Made by a program: the position numbers and the translations under genes. A model generated the notes under the pieces. The model worked only from the letters and a program-made list of their open reading frames with translations. It made no database searches and was not told the origin of the DNA. From positions 6,483,001 to 6,547,000 of the forward strand of contig NC_087100.1 of NCBI RefSeq assembly GCF_963855985.1: 64,000 nucleotides of DNA. Direction: 5' to 3'. Of the stretch, positions 1 to 13,600 are shown in pieces. Source of the DNA: Ostrinia nubilalis (taxonomy: Eukaryota > Arthropoda > Insecta > Lepidoptera > Crambidae). Each line of letters starts with the position of its first letter. Position 1 is the first letter of the stretch.

Positions 1-375
1 GATTGGTGTTAATTCGAATATGAACCTTGGTGAATAGTAAATCAGAGGTATAAAAATGAAACTCCAGTGTCTGATAAACTAACTTTGAGTTTATTTTTAC
101 CATTTACACTTGACAATGTACTCATAATCTGTTGTTGTCTACGGTTGTCTCGTAGGCGCGTAGCGCGCGTAGAGTTGCTACGCACACGCCATGCAAACAC
201 AAACTAACGCTACGAAATCATCTACGCGCACGCATGCGTGCTACAAAATAACAAATGCACATCGGAAAAAGTTTCGTTCTAATTTCAAATATCTTCGCGA
301 TAAGTAAACCAAAAGAGGCTTAACTCGCAGATTCCTTCATAGACGGAATCTACGAGTATTTGTTACCGTAGTAAT
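1..375. other. Non-coding left edge
   Basis: AT-rich sequence with one CpG-rich stretch at about 150-235 where the word CGTAG and its complement CTACG recur several times in both orientations, giving partial dyad symmetry. This could be a worn palindromic element, but I cannot define ends or a target duplication. No gene seen. Confidence 0.3.
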
Positions 376-2480
376 TTTATTTTTATAGGAACAAGTATTT
401 TCAACTACGAACGAAACTCTCAACGATCGTAAACAGAACATCAGGTATACATAGTCTGAATATGATAATCGAAAAGTTTATCGTATAACTTTACAGTTAA
501 CATTAGGAACCGGTATATTTTACTAGTAAAGAATTTTAAAATAATTTTTAGTATTACAATACAGTTATTAGGAACTATGATAGACGTGAGTGCTACCTTT
601 ATCATAAAATTATAATTTCGTAACCAACATACTTAGCTTAGGTAAGGAATTGCAGACCATCAAACACTTCGAAGATAACATAATCAATATAAGGTACAGA
701 GGGAATATACAAATAATAGAACTAAAACGAACATAGCCTAGGTACAAATAAAGAAACAACATGCCGTGGCGGCACCTCTAGTAGCAGATACAACAGACTA
801 ATCCGAATTAATCTTAAATATTAAAATTTGTATTCGGAAAGTATAGTGAAACTCTAGATGCGATAATATTGAAATATACATAGGAACCATGATTCATTCC
901 GCGGCACTCGACCGCGGAGACACAACATCGCACTACCGACATGTCCACCTACACTATCCAAACTTACGTACTTATACTCCCGAGTACAAACCGGAAAATA
1001 AATATCCTCTATGGAACGCTATACCGTCCGATAGTAACGTCACGCGGTGGAGCTCTGCGAACATAACACCTCAACAAACCAATGCGCACTAACGCGGAAC
1101 AAAATGTGGCGAGCGCGCCCTCGCAGCCTCCGCGGCTCTCCGAATATTGAACCTCTCCGCCGGTTATTTGTGCCTTCGCAATATTGGAAAACAATTTTTT
1201 GCCTGAATACGATGCACGTATTTCAATATTACTTTCAAAATTGTCTCTGATGATGATACTCCCCCCGATGCCACGGTGCATCCCGCTAAAATGTTTCTCG
1301 ATATCGAATATCTTTCCAATAAAAAGCTCGAAGTGTTGCGACCCCGGACGAAGGCTGCGCTCGCGTCGCTCATTGCACATAGACATACATAACAAGGACC
1401 TCCGGTTACCGGTGGAATAAAACATTGCACTTTATAAAAAAACAAACTCAATGTTGTAGTAGGATCCACTCGTAGATAAAATATTGTAGTACACTCCGCT
1501 AGATAAAATGTAAATATGTAAAATTTTTAAATAACGTGATCTGTGCCATCGAAAATATAAGGGACTCCACGCACACCGTAAGGCGACGGCCGCACGCAGC
1601 CGCCTGCGCCGCACGCCTGTCCACTCACTTACGCCACTACTAATAATCATTACAATATCAATAAAAATTCAAGAATCACACTTAGTTCCAAAATAAACTC
1701 ACTTGTTTGCGAGGTAGGCTGAGCGCTGGCGCGCAGCCCGAGTTTCGAGTTCGTTCGTTTTGGAAAAGTTGCTACGATAATAATCATTATAATTAACTGT
1801 TACCAATAAGCCTACGCGGCGCCTCCGCGGCCCGGGCTGCGTGCGCGCCGGCGGCGTCCGCGGGAGACGGCCGCTCTACTGCCTAACGTACCACCTAACT
1901 TCGCTCACGTTTAAAAAAATCATATACGTATATCACTATATATATCTTCATACATTTACGATGCTTCAGGAACTTCTTACGAGAACGTATCTATGCCTAA
2001 AATTAGAACGATTATATGTATGTATTACATAGCTTTAAACAATAATTAAATCGTAATTATCAATATCGATAATATTATATGCCATAAAGATAGGAACTTG
2101 CTTTCCTGGGAGTTGATGGTAAAGAGTAGAGCGGCGCCGAAGCGGCCGCGGGCGCGGGCTCCCGCAACGATAAACGTATATAATAAAACCTGTCTAACGT
2201 ATGATATGAAGTGCGGGCCCGCGCCGCAGCCGCCCCGGCGCGCCGCGGCCGCCCCCCAGTGCGCGGCGCGCGGCGCGGCCGGCCCAGCGGGCTCGGCTCT
2301 CACTAGCCTAACTTACACGACTACAAGCTTTAAATATATAACTAGGAAAGTGCCGCGTCCGCGACGACATTCATCAACGTAAAGAAGCATTAAGAGCTAA
2401 TAGTGAACTGCTGCGTTGTCGGACAACGAAGAGAGCGAGGGGCTCTAGTAGTAGTAACTATACATTCCGTCAGTGTAGGA
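376..2480 (-). other. Probable 3' UTR and 3' flank of the zinc-finger exon, with GC-rich islands
   Basis: DNA downstream of the stop codon on the minus strand. It alternates AT-rich sequence with short very GC-rich islands at about 1585-1620, 1815-1875 and 2130-2300. No convincing coding frame continues. On the minus strand AATAAA-type signals are scarce between 700 and 2480; the first clear ones are near 376 and 90, which would give a 3' UTR of about 2.1 kb. The extent is a guess from signal placement, not from transcript evidence. Confidence 0.35.
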
Positions 2481-3064
2481 TCAGTGTCCCGCGCTGGCCA
2501 GCGGCAGTTCGCCGGGCGGCGGGAAGCGCGGGCCGGGCGCGCAGAAGTTGGCGTTGGGGTCCTTGGGCGCGTCCTGCGCGGCGCGCGCGGCCAGCAGCGT
2601 GATCTGGTTCACCACGTCCTCCATCTCGTGCGTGAGCTCGGGCGGCGGCGCGGCGCCGCGGTGCGCCTCGGAGTCGGCGTGGCGGCGGAACTCGGGCGCC
2701 GTGCGGAAGCGCTCGCCGGGGCAGGCGCGGCACTCCAGCGCGGGCTGCACCACGCGGATGACGCCGCGCGCCGCCTCGCGCCCGGCGTAGCACGCGCGCG
2801 CCTGGTGCGCCTGCAGCGGCGCGGGCGACGGGAAGGCCACCTTGCAGTGCTTGCACACGTAGCACAGGTCGAAGTCGAGCTCGCGCGCGCCGGCGGGCGG
2901 CTCGGGCGCGGGCGGCGGCAGGCGCAGCGTGGACGCGCCGGGGTCGGCGGCGATGTGCCGGATCTGCTCCAGCGTGGTGGCCGGCAGCTGCAGCACGCTG
3001 GCGCCACTGCCCGTCTCCACGATCAGGCCCTGCGGCTGCGGCTGCATCGCGTTCATGTTGCCGC
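2481..3064 (-). CDS. Terminal coding exon of a C2H2 zinc-finger protein (zfh2/ZFHX3-4-like)
   Basis: Open minus-strand frame ending in TGA at 2481-2483. The first in-frame ATG is at 3056, but I place the exon start at 3064 because a pyrimidine-containing tract ending in TTGCAG precedes it (AG at 3065-3066 on the plus coordinates) and the frame stays open through GNM. It encodes two zinc-finger-like motifs: YVCKHC...HQARACY (Cys-x2-Cys ... His-x4-Cys) near residue 65-90, and ECRAC...RRHADSEAH near residue 108-135 (Cys-x2-Cys ... His-x5-His). Pro/Ala-rich linkers surround them, and an acidic LTHEMEDVVNQ stretch precedes the C-terminus PLASAGH. The spacing and the C-terminal position suggest a ZFHX/zfh2 homeodomain zinc-finger transcription factor, but no homeodomain exon is in the window, so the family call is inference. 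Third-position GC is extreme compared with the surrounding DNA. Confidence 0.6.
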
Positions 3065-3127
3065 CTGCAACAATGACAATCGCATGTTACATTCACTAAT
3101 AACAACTTTTGAATAGCTATACATTTA

Positions 3128-3240
3128 GCCTGGGTTGCACCATCTTACTTTAACGAATGTTAAAAATCTGTCAAATTCCATACAAAATGCACCGGTTATC
3201 GTGATAGTTACTATTAAAATTAGGTGGTGCAACTCAGTCA
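3128..3240 (+). mobile_element. MITE, family 1, copy 1 (GGGTTGCACCA ends)
   Basis: About 113 bp with inverted ends: the left end reads CTGGGTTGCACCATCTTA and the right end is the near complement, ending TGGTGCAACTCAG. The interior holds TCCATACAAAA and ACCGGTTATCG, shared with copies at 39996-40113 and 53684-53810. Non-coding, so moved in trans if at all. It sits just 64 bp upstream of the splice acceptor of the zinc-finger exon, i.e. at the end of the intron. Confidence 0.75.
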
Positions 3241-6200
3241 TAGACGTTTCTAGGATCTTGCATCTATTTAACTTTAAAACAAACAAGAGGCGACCGTCTT
3301 ATCGCTGTCGATACATTCGCAGGCGTCGTGAAGTGAGGCGCTAAGGTGGGACAACACTCGAGCGCGCACTAAAGGGGTTAATCCACTTAGGTGGAGGGTC
3401 AGCCCGCAGCCGTGAACTGACCTTTCGCCCGGTATACCTTCACAAGTTTTTTCAAAAATCAAAACATACAGTATTAAATATGCAAATTGTATTTTCAGAG
3501 TAATCTTCAAATACATATTGGATAGTTGATTTGTTTTTTTCTCTTGCAGAAAAGTCATTTAGACTTGTTTTCAGAAGCTGAAATGTATGAGCTCTACCAT
3601 AGAGGTGCTAGCAACACCGGAGTTAAAATCCTCGTTATCTATTCTAATTTTATTCCAAACGAAAACCGGTGCACAATCTCACTCAATCTCTGGAGCTGCA
3701 ACGAGCGTCCAAATTGGGTGTTCCATTGTTCCCGAATGGCTTAGCACCAGATAACGCTGTTTACCTTCCCGCGCGATTGAACATGCGTGACGCGTATCTA
3801 ACGAGCCCGCTCGCCACAATAATTGATTCGGACGCTGCTTTATGCGGTTTATATTCCCGAATGCATAATACATAGGATAGCAGCCAGTTCTGTATCCCGG
3901 GGTTAGCACAACCGAAAGAATAATGGCTGACTACGGAGATTATGTCTGGCCCTGAATGCGTTCGACGTACTGTTATGTCCGCTGATCGTTGTTAGATGTC
4001 TCGATCGAGTGGATCAGAGTAAACAGTCGCAAACATCTTTCAGTGAGTTTATAAGGAAAACTGTCAAAGAATAAATATCTATAAAGTCACCGACCGAGAC
4101 TTCAAGTAAAAACCTGTCTCTATTCTTCTACCATATGGTGAACTAACTCATTCAGGCATGCCACCGAAAACTCCAAAAATATTTTCCCTGAAGGCAACAT
4201 CAGAAGCTTAAGTATAATGCGAAAATAAAATGTTGAGTAACAATCCCAAATTCAATCATTTACCTATAGTTTAGTATCTAACATTCAACAAAGAAAGATC
4301 TAACCCCATCTGATAAGAGATAAGTTCAACTCGTCAAGCGTTCCTTACGCGATTGGCTCAATCTCCACGGGAATCTGTTTGGTTCCGTACTCCCGTGCGA
4401 AACGCCAGATTTCTATCAATCGAACCTAGCATTGATTGGCCAGCCGTACTCTGTAATGACCAACGTACGTATGCTTGGTCATACGCATGTCAGCTAGCAT
4501 GCTAATCATTACCATACGCAAGATTGACTTATTCTTCATAGTCTTATTGCTACAGCACTAAAGACCACAATACAATAAAAGCTCATACTACCAAATGCGG
4601 ATTGAAAGCTCACCTAGGCGCGGTCTGATGTATGTTAAGCATTAATTTGCTTTAACTCTAGTCTTGGTCATTTATAAGACAATACGACGACATTTGTTAT
4701 TTTAAGTGTGAACTTAATGGGATATATTAGCTGTTGATGACACATTCACATATAATATATCGTAACTACGTAAGTGTATAAGAAATCGATAGTTTTGTTT
4801 TCTCTCAACCCCTTTTTATGGGCATCAATGTGTGATATATTGCATCGATCGAGTTCAGAAAGAATGAAACACGATACTCCCAATGGACATCAAACCCCCG
4901 AACTAATCCAATAGTGCATAAGCCGTGAATGCATAATTGTATGCAGCAGTATTTATCGGGCGTCGGTGGCACAAAGCCGCGCGACATGGCCCTGACGTTA
5001 ATTCGCAACCCTTTCTGCCAATTAGTATCAAAATAGCCACACTATTGTGCCACACATAGCACCTAACCATTTCAACTGCCCGCGCCAATATACACTCTAT
5101 CGGAGACAACCTAAGGTCGAGTTTATCTTAGTCGTCCAAAGATCAGGTCGGTCACTTCGCCCACTGGCCAGGTTTTAAGTCAAAAGGCTTCTTAATCCGG
5201 ACTTGTAGGTCGTTACGCGTTATTATAACGCGGACGGAGTCGGCTATTTCTTCGCTCATTTACATCTCATTAAGGACGCTATTATTGGCTAGCGACTTTC
5301 GTTGAAAGGATTTCAGCACGCTTTGTATGGCCCATATGTTTATACGCCTTAACAGGTGACTCTGAGGGTACCATTATGCCATTTGCATTTTACAGTGCAT
5401 CGCCGTGAAATTATTCAACAATTCGAAAAACATTGTTTGTAAATGTAGAGATATTGATAAATTAGGTTCTAGCCTCGCTTCAGGACGTTGAACTGTTGTA
5501 TTTACTCGAAGGGAACACGTAGGCGGTAGAGTAAAGTGCTATTTATAATGTGTTGGTACATTGGCCTACTTAGCTATCACAGGTGTTAATGATTGTACAA
5601 GGTGTTTCGACGGGAAGAACAATGGAGCGGCGATGTAATCGCATCTCGATGTTGGAAGCGAAATTTCTAACAAAACCCTTTGGCAAACAATCAACAGTTA
5701 CCTCCATTGTCCCACACTCCCCCAACCACCAGTTGGTTTCCCTTAAGCGACGTTTATTAACAACATCAATTACACCGCGTCCCTATTGGGAAGTCCTTAG
5801 GCCGAGATGGAGCGATACATGCCGTCAGCACGTGATGGATGGTAATTAAACTAGATCTTCGAGCTGACCTCGTTGACTTCTTAAGGAGGTGCTTATGTCA
5901 ATCTGATGAGGGGTTAGTTGGTTTTCGTTAACGGTCCTCCTGTACATGTAAGGTGAGGAGGATGCATGCATAGCGGGTCCCACAGCGATGTATTTGGTAA
6001 GACTGAAGAGCTTTGTTTATTTTCTATTAGTTAAATTATTTAAGCAAGTATTTATATTTTAGATAACTTTACATGGTTAATCATTTAGCATTCTCAGGTT
6101 TGTGTAGGTAGGTAAGCAAGTTACATTTGTGAAAAAAAGATTTTATGAATTTGTAAAATAAACCTTTTTTTAGAATTCGTGAATTCGTCTTTTCCAGATG

Positions 6201-7850
6201 TCTCCCGTCATATTATTATGTCCACCACAGTGGGCATCGAGGAAAAAAGTTGTTATATCCGCCAGTACAACGCTACTGAAATCTTCCCGTTGAATCCTAC
6301 TGGTGGATTGAAGTTATAACGAACTACCTTATACTTAATCAAGAACGAGTAAATTACAGAAGATCGTTGCTCAGATCGAAATTTCCATCCGTACCGATTA
6401 CCGTCAAATCAAAAACAACCAAGGATAGGACTGAATCTGCAAACGAGCTCGCTCATCGTGGCCGTTAGTCTAATTGCCCTGTCCTGACAGTGACGTCCCG
6501 CATTCCCGTCAGATGTCCGGGACCGGGACGTCTGCTGAATACGCGCGCTTCATAATGCACAACTTCAAGATTGATGCGGTGATAGAGATTGTATGGAAAT
6601 TGCCGTAAATGTTTCCAGGATCGCATAGAATTCCGTGATGGTTTAGACCGATTTGGTGGTGATTGAAGTTTATTTGTGAGCATAACGTTGGAAATTCTAA
6701 TAGGGGGGATTTTGTAGCAGGAGACGTTTTGTCGTAGGGGCTGACTGAAAACGATTTTCTTTTGTCAAGATTAGTGTAAGAAAAGTCAATGGAATGAAAT
6801 GGTGTAGTAACCGTCATAACTCATCAAAATAACATAAACAAGGAAAAGATCTTGTGATAATAAACCCTCCCTAATCGTAACCCAAAGGTTTTTGACTGAA
6901 AAAATCTCTACTTTTTTCATACATCGACATATGAAGTTGTACATATTGCCAAATATGGCATATCTGCTACACCAGTTGTGCGGCTACGCGATCCTGAATT
7001 GTTTTCCCGAAGTGATGTGTGACAAGAAGCGAGCAAGTTAAACCTGTGTGATCTTCACTCGTCGCTAAGTCCGCCCAACACCCTGTAAGTGTAGTGAAAC
7101 CCTAGGTGTCAGTCGTTTTCTGCAGCCAGCACGCGACGCGTAATATCGGCAATCCGCTTTGTACCGCGACTACTTACCGCGTAATCGAATTACGAGGTGC
7201 CACGATATTACATGACCTGAGAACATCTTCACTGTGTACTACAAGGAATGTAGCGGGGCATGGCGCGTGTTGGAACATGTGTGCGATGAATTGCGACGGA
7301 TTTTGATGAGAAAGTAACTATGCTTAGTGATTTTTTGATGAGGAATAACTACGAGTATGTTCAGTGATTGATTGCCTGTAACTAAATATTCTTAAAGAAT
7401 GACGTTATTACAATGGATGTGTTCAAATAGCCATGATAAAGTTGACTGCTCGGTTGGTATAAGTAAACATTAAGGTACGACGACCGTACGAACATAATGC
7501 TCTGAAAGCTATAGAGAACACGTAAAATCCTCTTTGTTTTTGTTCGAATAGGAATAATGGCTATTACGGATGTAGATAACGCCCTCATAAATATTAGGTG
7601 TGACAGCTTTAGTTTGTCCTTAACGAGAAAAAGCGAAAACTCCATTACACTCCAGGAGCAATTCCGACGGCCATTAACCAATAATTTCATCGAATATTAT
7701 ATCCATCATGTTAACGCGCTGCCCGGCCTCCATTACGCCTCCTACTCCCTGCGGAAATCTCACCGCATTCAAATATTTAATTACTTTAGCTCTCGATCGT
7801 TTATAAATTCGAGCTGGAGTGCTATCATAAAACGCGCTAATGCCTTATAA
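3241..7850. other. Non-coding, probably intronic; no gene recognised
   Basis: The stretch from about 3.9 to 7.4 kb has a noticeably more even base composition than the AT-rich DNA to its right, with few long A/T runs. I found no credible protein: the longest open frame (5583-5849, plus, 88 codons) has no recognisable domain. No repeat ends were identified. It may be intron of the zinc-finger gene, an old unrecognised insertion, or a non-coding transcript. Confidence 0.35.
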
Positions 7851-10600
7851 TTAAAATATTCTCAACAAGCCGTGGCGTAATGGCACCTCCGGCGACGGTC
7901 TCCTCCGTCGGAAAAAACGCATAAAAAATTACATTCACCCCAGAGGACTCACCCCTTGTGTCGGGAAAATCGATTAAAAAGAGGAGTCGCGGGGTGAAGT
8001 GGCGGGCGGGCGGGGAGTTTAATATGTACGAAAAAATGCACGACGCCGCGGGAGCGAGGGAGACCCGAGGAGCGGGCCTCGACTTGCCTTCAATTTTTAT
8101 AATTACGTTCATACGTGAGCCGCCGCCCGCGCCGCTCGATTACTTATTTAGAATAGTTTCCATCCCGCCAAGCTCTCTGGGATTACTTTTTGAATTTTAA
8201 ACAACCTTTGAAATTGAATTCAAAGTTGCCGCGAGTACTAAATTAGCCGGCCGCTTTGTTTCTAAGATCGTTCGCGCAGCTAACGCGCGCCCGAGAAGTA
8301 AGTCGTATTATAACTTTTCCGTTTCCGCGACAAAATCAATTTCCATCAATGACGGAGCTCCAAAGTTTTCCACACACACAGCAATCAAGAAAAGAAGGAG
8401 GCAATAAGAACGGGATAACCGACTGGAGGACTTTATCTCTGGAGACGGTTTGCAAATGAGCGGGCGAGCCTCACAAGCGCAGCGCACTCACACACGCGTT
8501 AATCCCGAGTCCACACATGCGTACGTACATTTTATAAATAGATATCGCTTTTTTTATCCGGGTACAAGAATAGGGGGTTGCCACCCGAGGAGGAGGACCC
8601 CTGCGGGGGACGTGTTGGATTTCAGATTGCTACGAACTGCAAAAATGAGGGATGAAAGAAATATAGCTTAAAACGCAGATATTTCCCGGCGCGGCGTCTT
8701 AAGGTGGAGGCGAGGGGCGGGCGGAAGGGAGTGTGTGGAACAAAGTAGAGTGGCGATATTGAAGCAAAATGAAATGGTAAACGAACCGTGCGCGTCCGAT
8801 CTAATGCGAATTTATAATTTGGACATTGCCCCGACGGCACTCTTTGAACTCCGGAGGGTGGGCCTAAGGTGAATTTACAAAGAGTGCGGATGTGATTTAT
8901 AAATAGGGGAGATGTGCGCTGACCGTTAGTTTCTGTTAGAGGTTTTTTCCATTAAGCTTTTAGTTCGTTAATAGGATCGTCGGTCGTTTTGGCACAACGA
9001 GCCGGTGTTTAGGCGTATCCTCATTGCGCAGGTTAACGCGTATGTCCGCCGACCTAATTGCCGTCGCGTCGCGTCTAATCGGGATATGCGCCACGCTATA
9101 ATTGCGACAGATTGCAGAACCGCCACGCTATCCAGCCTCCACGCTATGCAGGTCCCATTAGACCGAAAAGGAGATGTCCCCGGTCTATAAATACGTTTCA
9201 GATGCGCAGCGCTCGATCAACATACAATGCGGCCTGATTTGTATAATGTCACTCATACCGGACTCGTCAGGGCGGACTCGGTAGGTAAATAAAAATAATG
9301 TGTCACGTCTCGAATGCAGAGCACACTGTCACTTGTTTGCGCTAGCCAGAATGGAATGTCACGTCTGCACGGCTTCATCTTCATTGACTTTATTACCGCA
9401 GTTAAGCGCGACAATTGCAAGTCTTGCTAATTCGTTAATAACTCATGTAGGAGTAGCGCGGGCGAAATAAGCGTTTAACGTCTAACAGCACGCATTAGTG
9501 GATAAAAAGTTTACGGCCGTAATGATGCAATCGTTTGTTTAAATGGCGGAGCTGAGATCTCAATAGATTTACTGCTCCTACGTGACGTCACCGCTTCGAG
9601 AAACAAAACTGCGCTGTCTAAGCGGGAAAGTGAAAATTGCGTACGTGAACTGGAAGAAAAAATATTAAAAATTAATCAAGAGCCGGAGGCGGTGGGGAGA
9701 GCACATGTGTCGACAAAAAAGCGTCTCCCCCGGCAGCGCGGGCACGTGCGAAGAGCTGTTACGGCCCGCTCCGCCGCCGAGTTAAAAGTTCTCCGGACAA
9801 ACAGAGGATTTGTCACAATTACGGCGGGCCGGTGCGTCCCTACTTGATTAAAACCTAAATCACGTGACGTGTTTACAGCCGCGCCGGAGGTGTTTTCAAT
9901 TTGCCGACTCCAGATCGCCATTGGCGTTCCGGACACGTCCAAACGCACCTATCTGGGGGCCGGACGGCGTTTTGAATTTGTTGCGAATTAAATTATTGAC
10001 GATCTAATCGGCCCGCCCAGCGCCCAGCGCCCGCCGCTAGTCACGTCTCTTAATTATTTCTAAATGTCGCGCCCAAACCCGTGGAAGATTGCGCGCCGGC
10101 TCGCTGTTTCGCCACGGTAGCGTTCCGCCCATAAAAAGACTCGTGAAAAGAGATTAACATTTGAATTAATCGGGAGATTAAACATAATGAAAGAAAATCT
10201 CATTACGGGGCGTATAATGGCGGTGAGAAATATCGCCTCGAACGGAAAGGAAGGAGCGGTGTGAAAGAAAAGGCGCGAAGAAAATTAAAAGCTCGAACGA
10301 AATTAAAAAATGTTAAAAAAATGTAATCGACGCCGGGGCACGATTAAGGGGGAAGGCAAACAGCGCGGGGAGGGTTTCAGCTCAGCCTCAATTAAAGGGC
10401 GGCTACGGAAAGTCTCCTTGTAATTAGATTCTCTCTCGTCTTAAATCACAGCTCGCCTGACACCAGCTTGTTTAATTTGTAATCGAGACTTGTTAGCGCG
10501 TTCTTTTAATTTCATTTTCTCGGTTTCCCGGCGATATTCTAGCGGTCGCTTGATTGAAATCAAATTAACTCCGTGATTACTTTTAGATTTCACCTAGAAG
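7851..10600. promoter_or_regulatory. Candidate conserved regulatory block
   Basis: This stretch mixes homeodomain-like AATTAA/TTAAT cores, frequent CpG, short GC-rich words and few long simple runs, with no coding frame. That texture is often seen in conserved non-coding DNA around insect developmental transcription factors. Examples are 8020-8150, 8640-8900 and 9960-10560. There is no direct proof of conservation here; this is pattern recognition only, and the block lies to the right of, i.e. upstream of, the zinc-finger exon. Confidence 0.3.
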
Positions 10601-13600
10601 GCGAATGGTGTTCTTATTTGCGCAACTTTTTATTCTAACTGGTGACAATTTTCTTAATGCTTTAGTTAGAAATTGGATTAGATGTTTCTACTATAAGAAT
10701 TGATATCAATTTATTAGCTAAGTCGCTTTTAGCTTAAACCGAGTAAACGTAGAGTCTTGGATATATGCCTAATTGATATAAAGTCACAAGATTTCTTCAA
10801 TCAACAAAATATGTCAAGTGGCCATTGTATTGTTACATAGATACGATCCTATTCAACCTATTTCTATTCCATTCCAAAAATAAAAATAGCTAAATATCAA
10901 ACTGGAGCTGCGAATTCACTCGCAGACATTTCTGGAGCGACCATTTCATATTCATAAAACGGGTTCACATCCGTGAATCCATCAGAGTGGACCAAAGTGA
11001 CAAAACAGCATTTACATTTGCGTCCACGAAACAAGTGACCCACAAACGGGGCACGGTCACACAGATTAGTTGATCTACATCTCCGGTTTGAGCGCGCCTT
11101 GCGTGTGCGCAGAACTTCTGATATAACAGTTAATTTATCCTTTTAGTAAGCAAGTTTTTTTCAAGACACTCAAATAGGATTTGGTGCTACGTAGACATTA
11201 GATACCTCTTTCAAACAATGCTCTACCTAAATTTTTGATGAAATTGCCTCTACTTTACATGCGCTTTGATGAAAATGCTACTGTCATATCATGAATGAAA
11301 TACAAAATTGAGAGACTAATTAAAGAACATAATAACGGAAATTTTCATTGAAAACGGTACTTGAAGCATATCATGAAATATGCATGTGTCAATACCAATA
11401 ACCATGAAACTGATCCTAATCTAGTCGCAGGCCAATAACGTATGTCCTACGTCTAGGTCATCCACAACCAGCTACGTGCGGTTTCCCACACATCTCACCG
11501 CTTAAATGTCGAGTGCCCATTAAACGTCTTTAAAACTCGTTTAAAACACGAGGAAATGGCAAATCAGAGGTAACACGAACCCTCCGCTGCCGGCCGTCTA
11601 AATCCCGAATAATTAATTCTTGGTGTCCGAGCGACCGAGCGCAATTAAGCATCACGCCTTGTAATCACCGACGGTTAAAGTTGTCGGAAGTCGTCGGAAA
11701 TTGCCGGGAGTTGCGAGTGGTCGGCCAATTAACGCGGCGACGAGGGCGATTAAGCAATTAATGCAGATGGGCGGGCGGACAGTCTCCCTTAAACTTTGCT
11801 TAGATTTTCCTGTAGGGGAATGTTGCCGTTTGAAGTTTGCCAGGATGAGGATTACGGCGTTATGATGTTGAGTCCCGGCTTAATCTGTCGGAAACGGTTT
11901 AATTATAATCTGAGGTTTGGCGGTTCAGCAGATAAGGTACTTTGAGCAAAACAGATTATTAAGGGATATCAAATTATGTCCGGATCAGAAACATCCTGAA
12001 CTCATAAACAGAATTTTTAATTTCGAATATCATCATTAATAGCGTTCTTTAAGTAGGCCTCATAAATTCAAATACCGCGAAAGATACAATATTGAGTGTT
12101 CTAAATAAATAGGTATGAGATTTATGTTTCATTGAGATACAAAATCCCAAAACTAACTTAAAATATTATCTTCAACAAAGAAAAACAGAAGGCAAACAGT
12201 AAAAATTAATGGTTAGACATTGAAATGAAAATAAACAGTTATTAAAACCATAATTAATCAACACCTGTTAACACCATGACCCCAAATCTCTTTACAACGA
12301 CGAGCCGCAACCTCGACAGCTAATGACAGAGCGCCCCAAGCAAGGGTTAAGTCATTAATTAAGAGAAAGCCTCGGAATCTTCTTACAAACAAAGTATCAT
12401 CCCCTCAACCCTTCCGACCTTATTAAAGTCAGGCTTAATTCAATAAAGCGGTGTAAACTGCGCAAACAGACGGCTGAGAAAGGGTTAATTTGCATGTCGG
12501 TGTTTGCAGGGTTAACCGCCGCTTCGTTAGGGAGCGGCAATTAACAGCGAACGTGAAGGGTTAAAGGAAAACTCATGGGAAAGTTGGCGTAGGTCAGCGC
12601 CTGATTTAATTTAAAAAGAAAAGCTGACTGTAATATTAGTGTTGTGAACTGTAATTACATGAAAACTTTTTAAAACGATAAAAAAATAAAGTAAACGGCT
12701 GTTGGAAAGACAAATGAAGAAATGTTCCCGAAACACGCGCGGGGGCGTTGCTCATGCATTCATAATCCACTAATTTGTTGTTTGAAGCGGGTAAAATTAC
12801 AGGCTACCAATTATATTAGTATTAATGAGAACATCCCACTATTTCTTGTACACATTCGGTGTGCCAGAATGTAAACTTATTTTCGGTTCTAATAAAATAT
12901 GGACTCATTTTTTGTAGCCCTTTATTAATTTTTGACGTGAATTTTTTAACTTTTAGGACCAGGTGTATTGTTTACTTTGAAGTAAAATAATAATATATCT
13001 GTATCTGTAATCGTAGGTGTTAACTGTCCATTTAACTCAGTATACACGTAAATTACAGTTTTTAATTACGATAAAAACGGAGCGCGTGTTGATCGCGTTT
13101 TTTCAAACACCAACGGCGCGTTAAATGTAGAGGCATCAGCGTTTTACAATTACAACCTTAATTACACATTCAATTCCCGGTGGTAAATTTTAAATGCTAA
13201 CACGTTAGATAATAGATTGTTTCTTCACCTCACCACCTATCTAATTGTTAGTTTCCGTAATCCGTAACGCCTCTTCATTTAATGAAGACGATCGTAACCA
13301 TGTTGCATTAATTAATACATTTCTTTTGTAGATTTAATCGGAATTTATTGCTGTTGGGTTTTAATGATACATATCTATTAAGTTTGTTTAGCTACTGTTT
13401 TACTTTTGAGTTTGATGGAACAGACGATGGGAACTTTTCCACTTAAGTAAAATGGTAGTTTTACAGACTTTTAGATTTATAAACATTTTGGCAGTTATAC
13501 CTAGTTGTTAAGATGAGATTAGGATTCGAATTTGGATTGAAAGATAATTCGAAATAAAATTGGACAAACATTTACTATGACAAACTTACGAACCGGTTAA

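Noticed and set aside
2403..3116. 237-codon open frame on the plus strand
   Set aside because: It is antisense to the zinc-finger exon, and its Arg/Ala/Gly-rich composition is a by-product of high GC.
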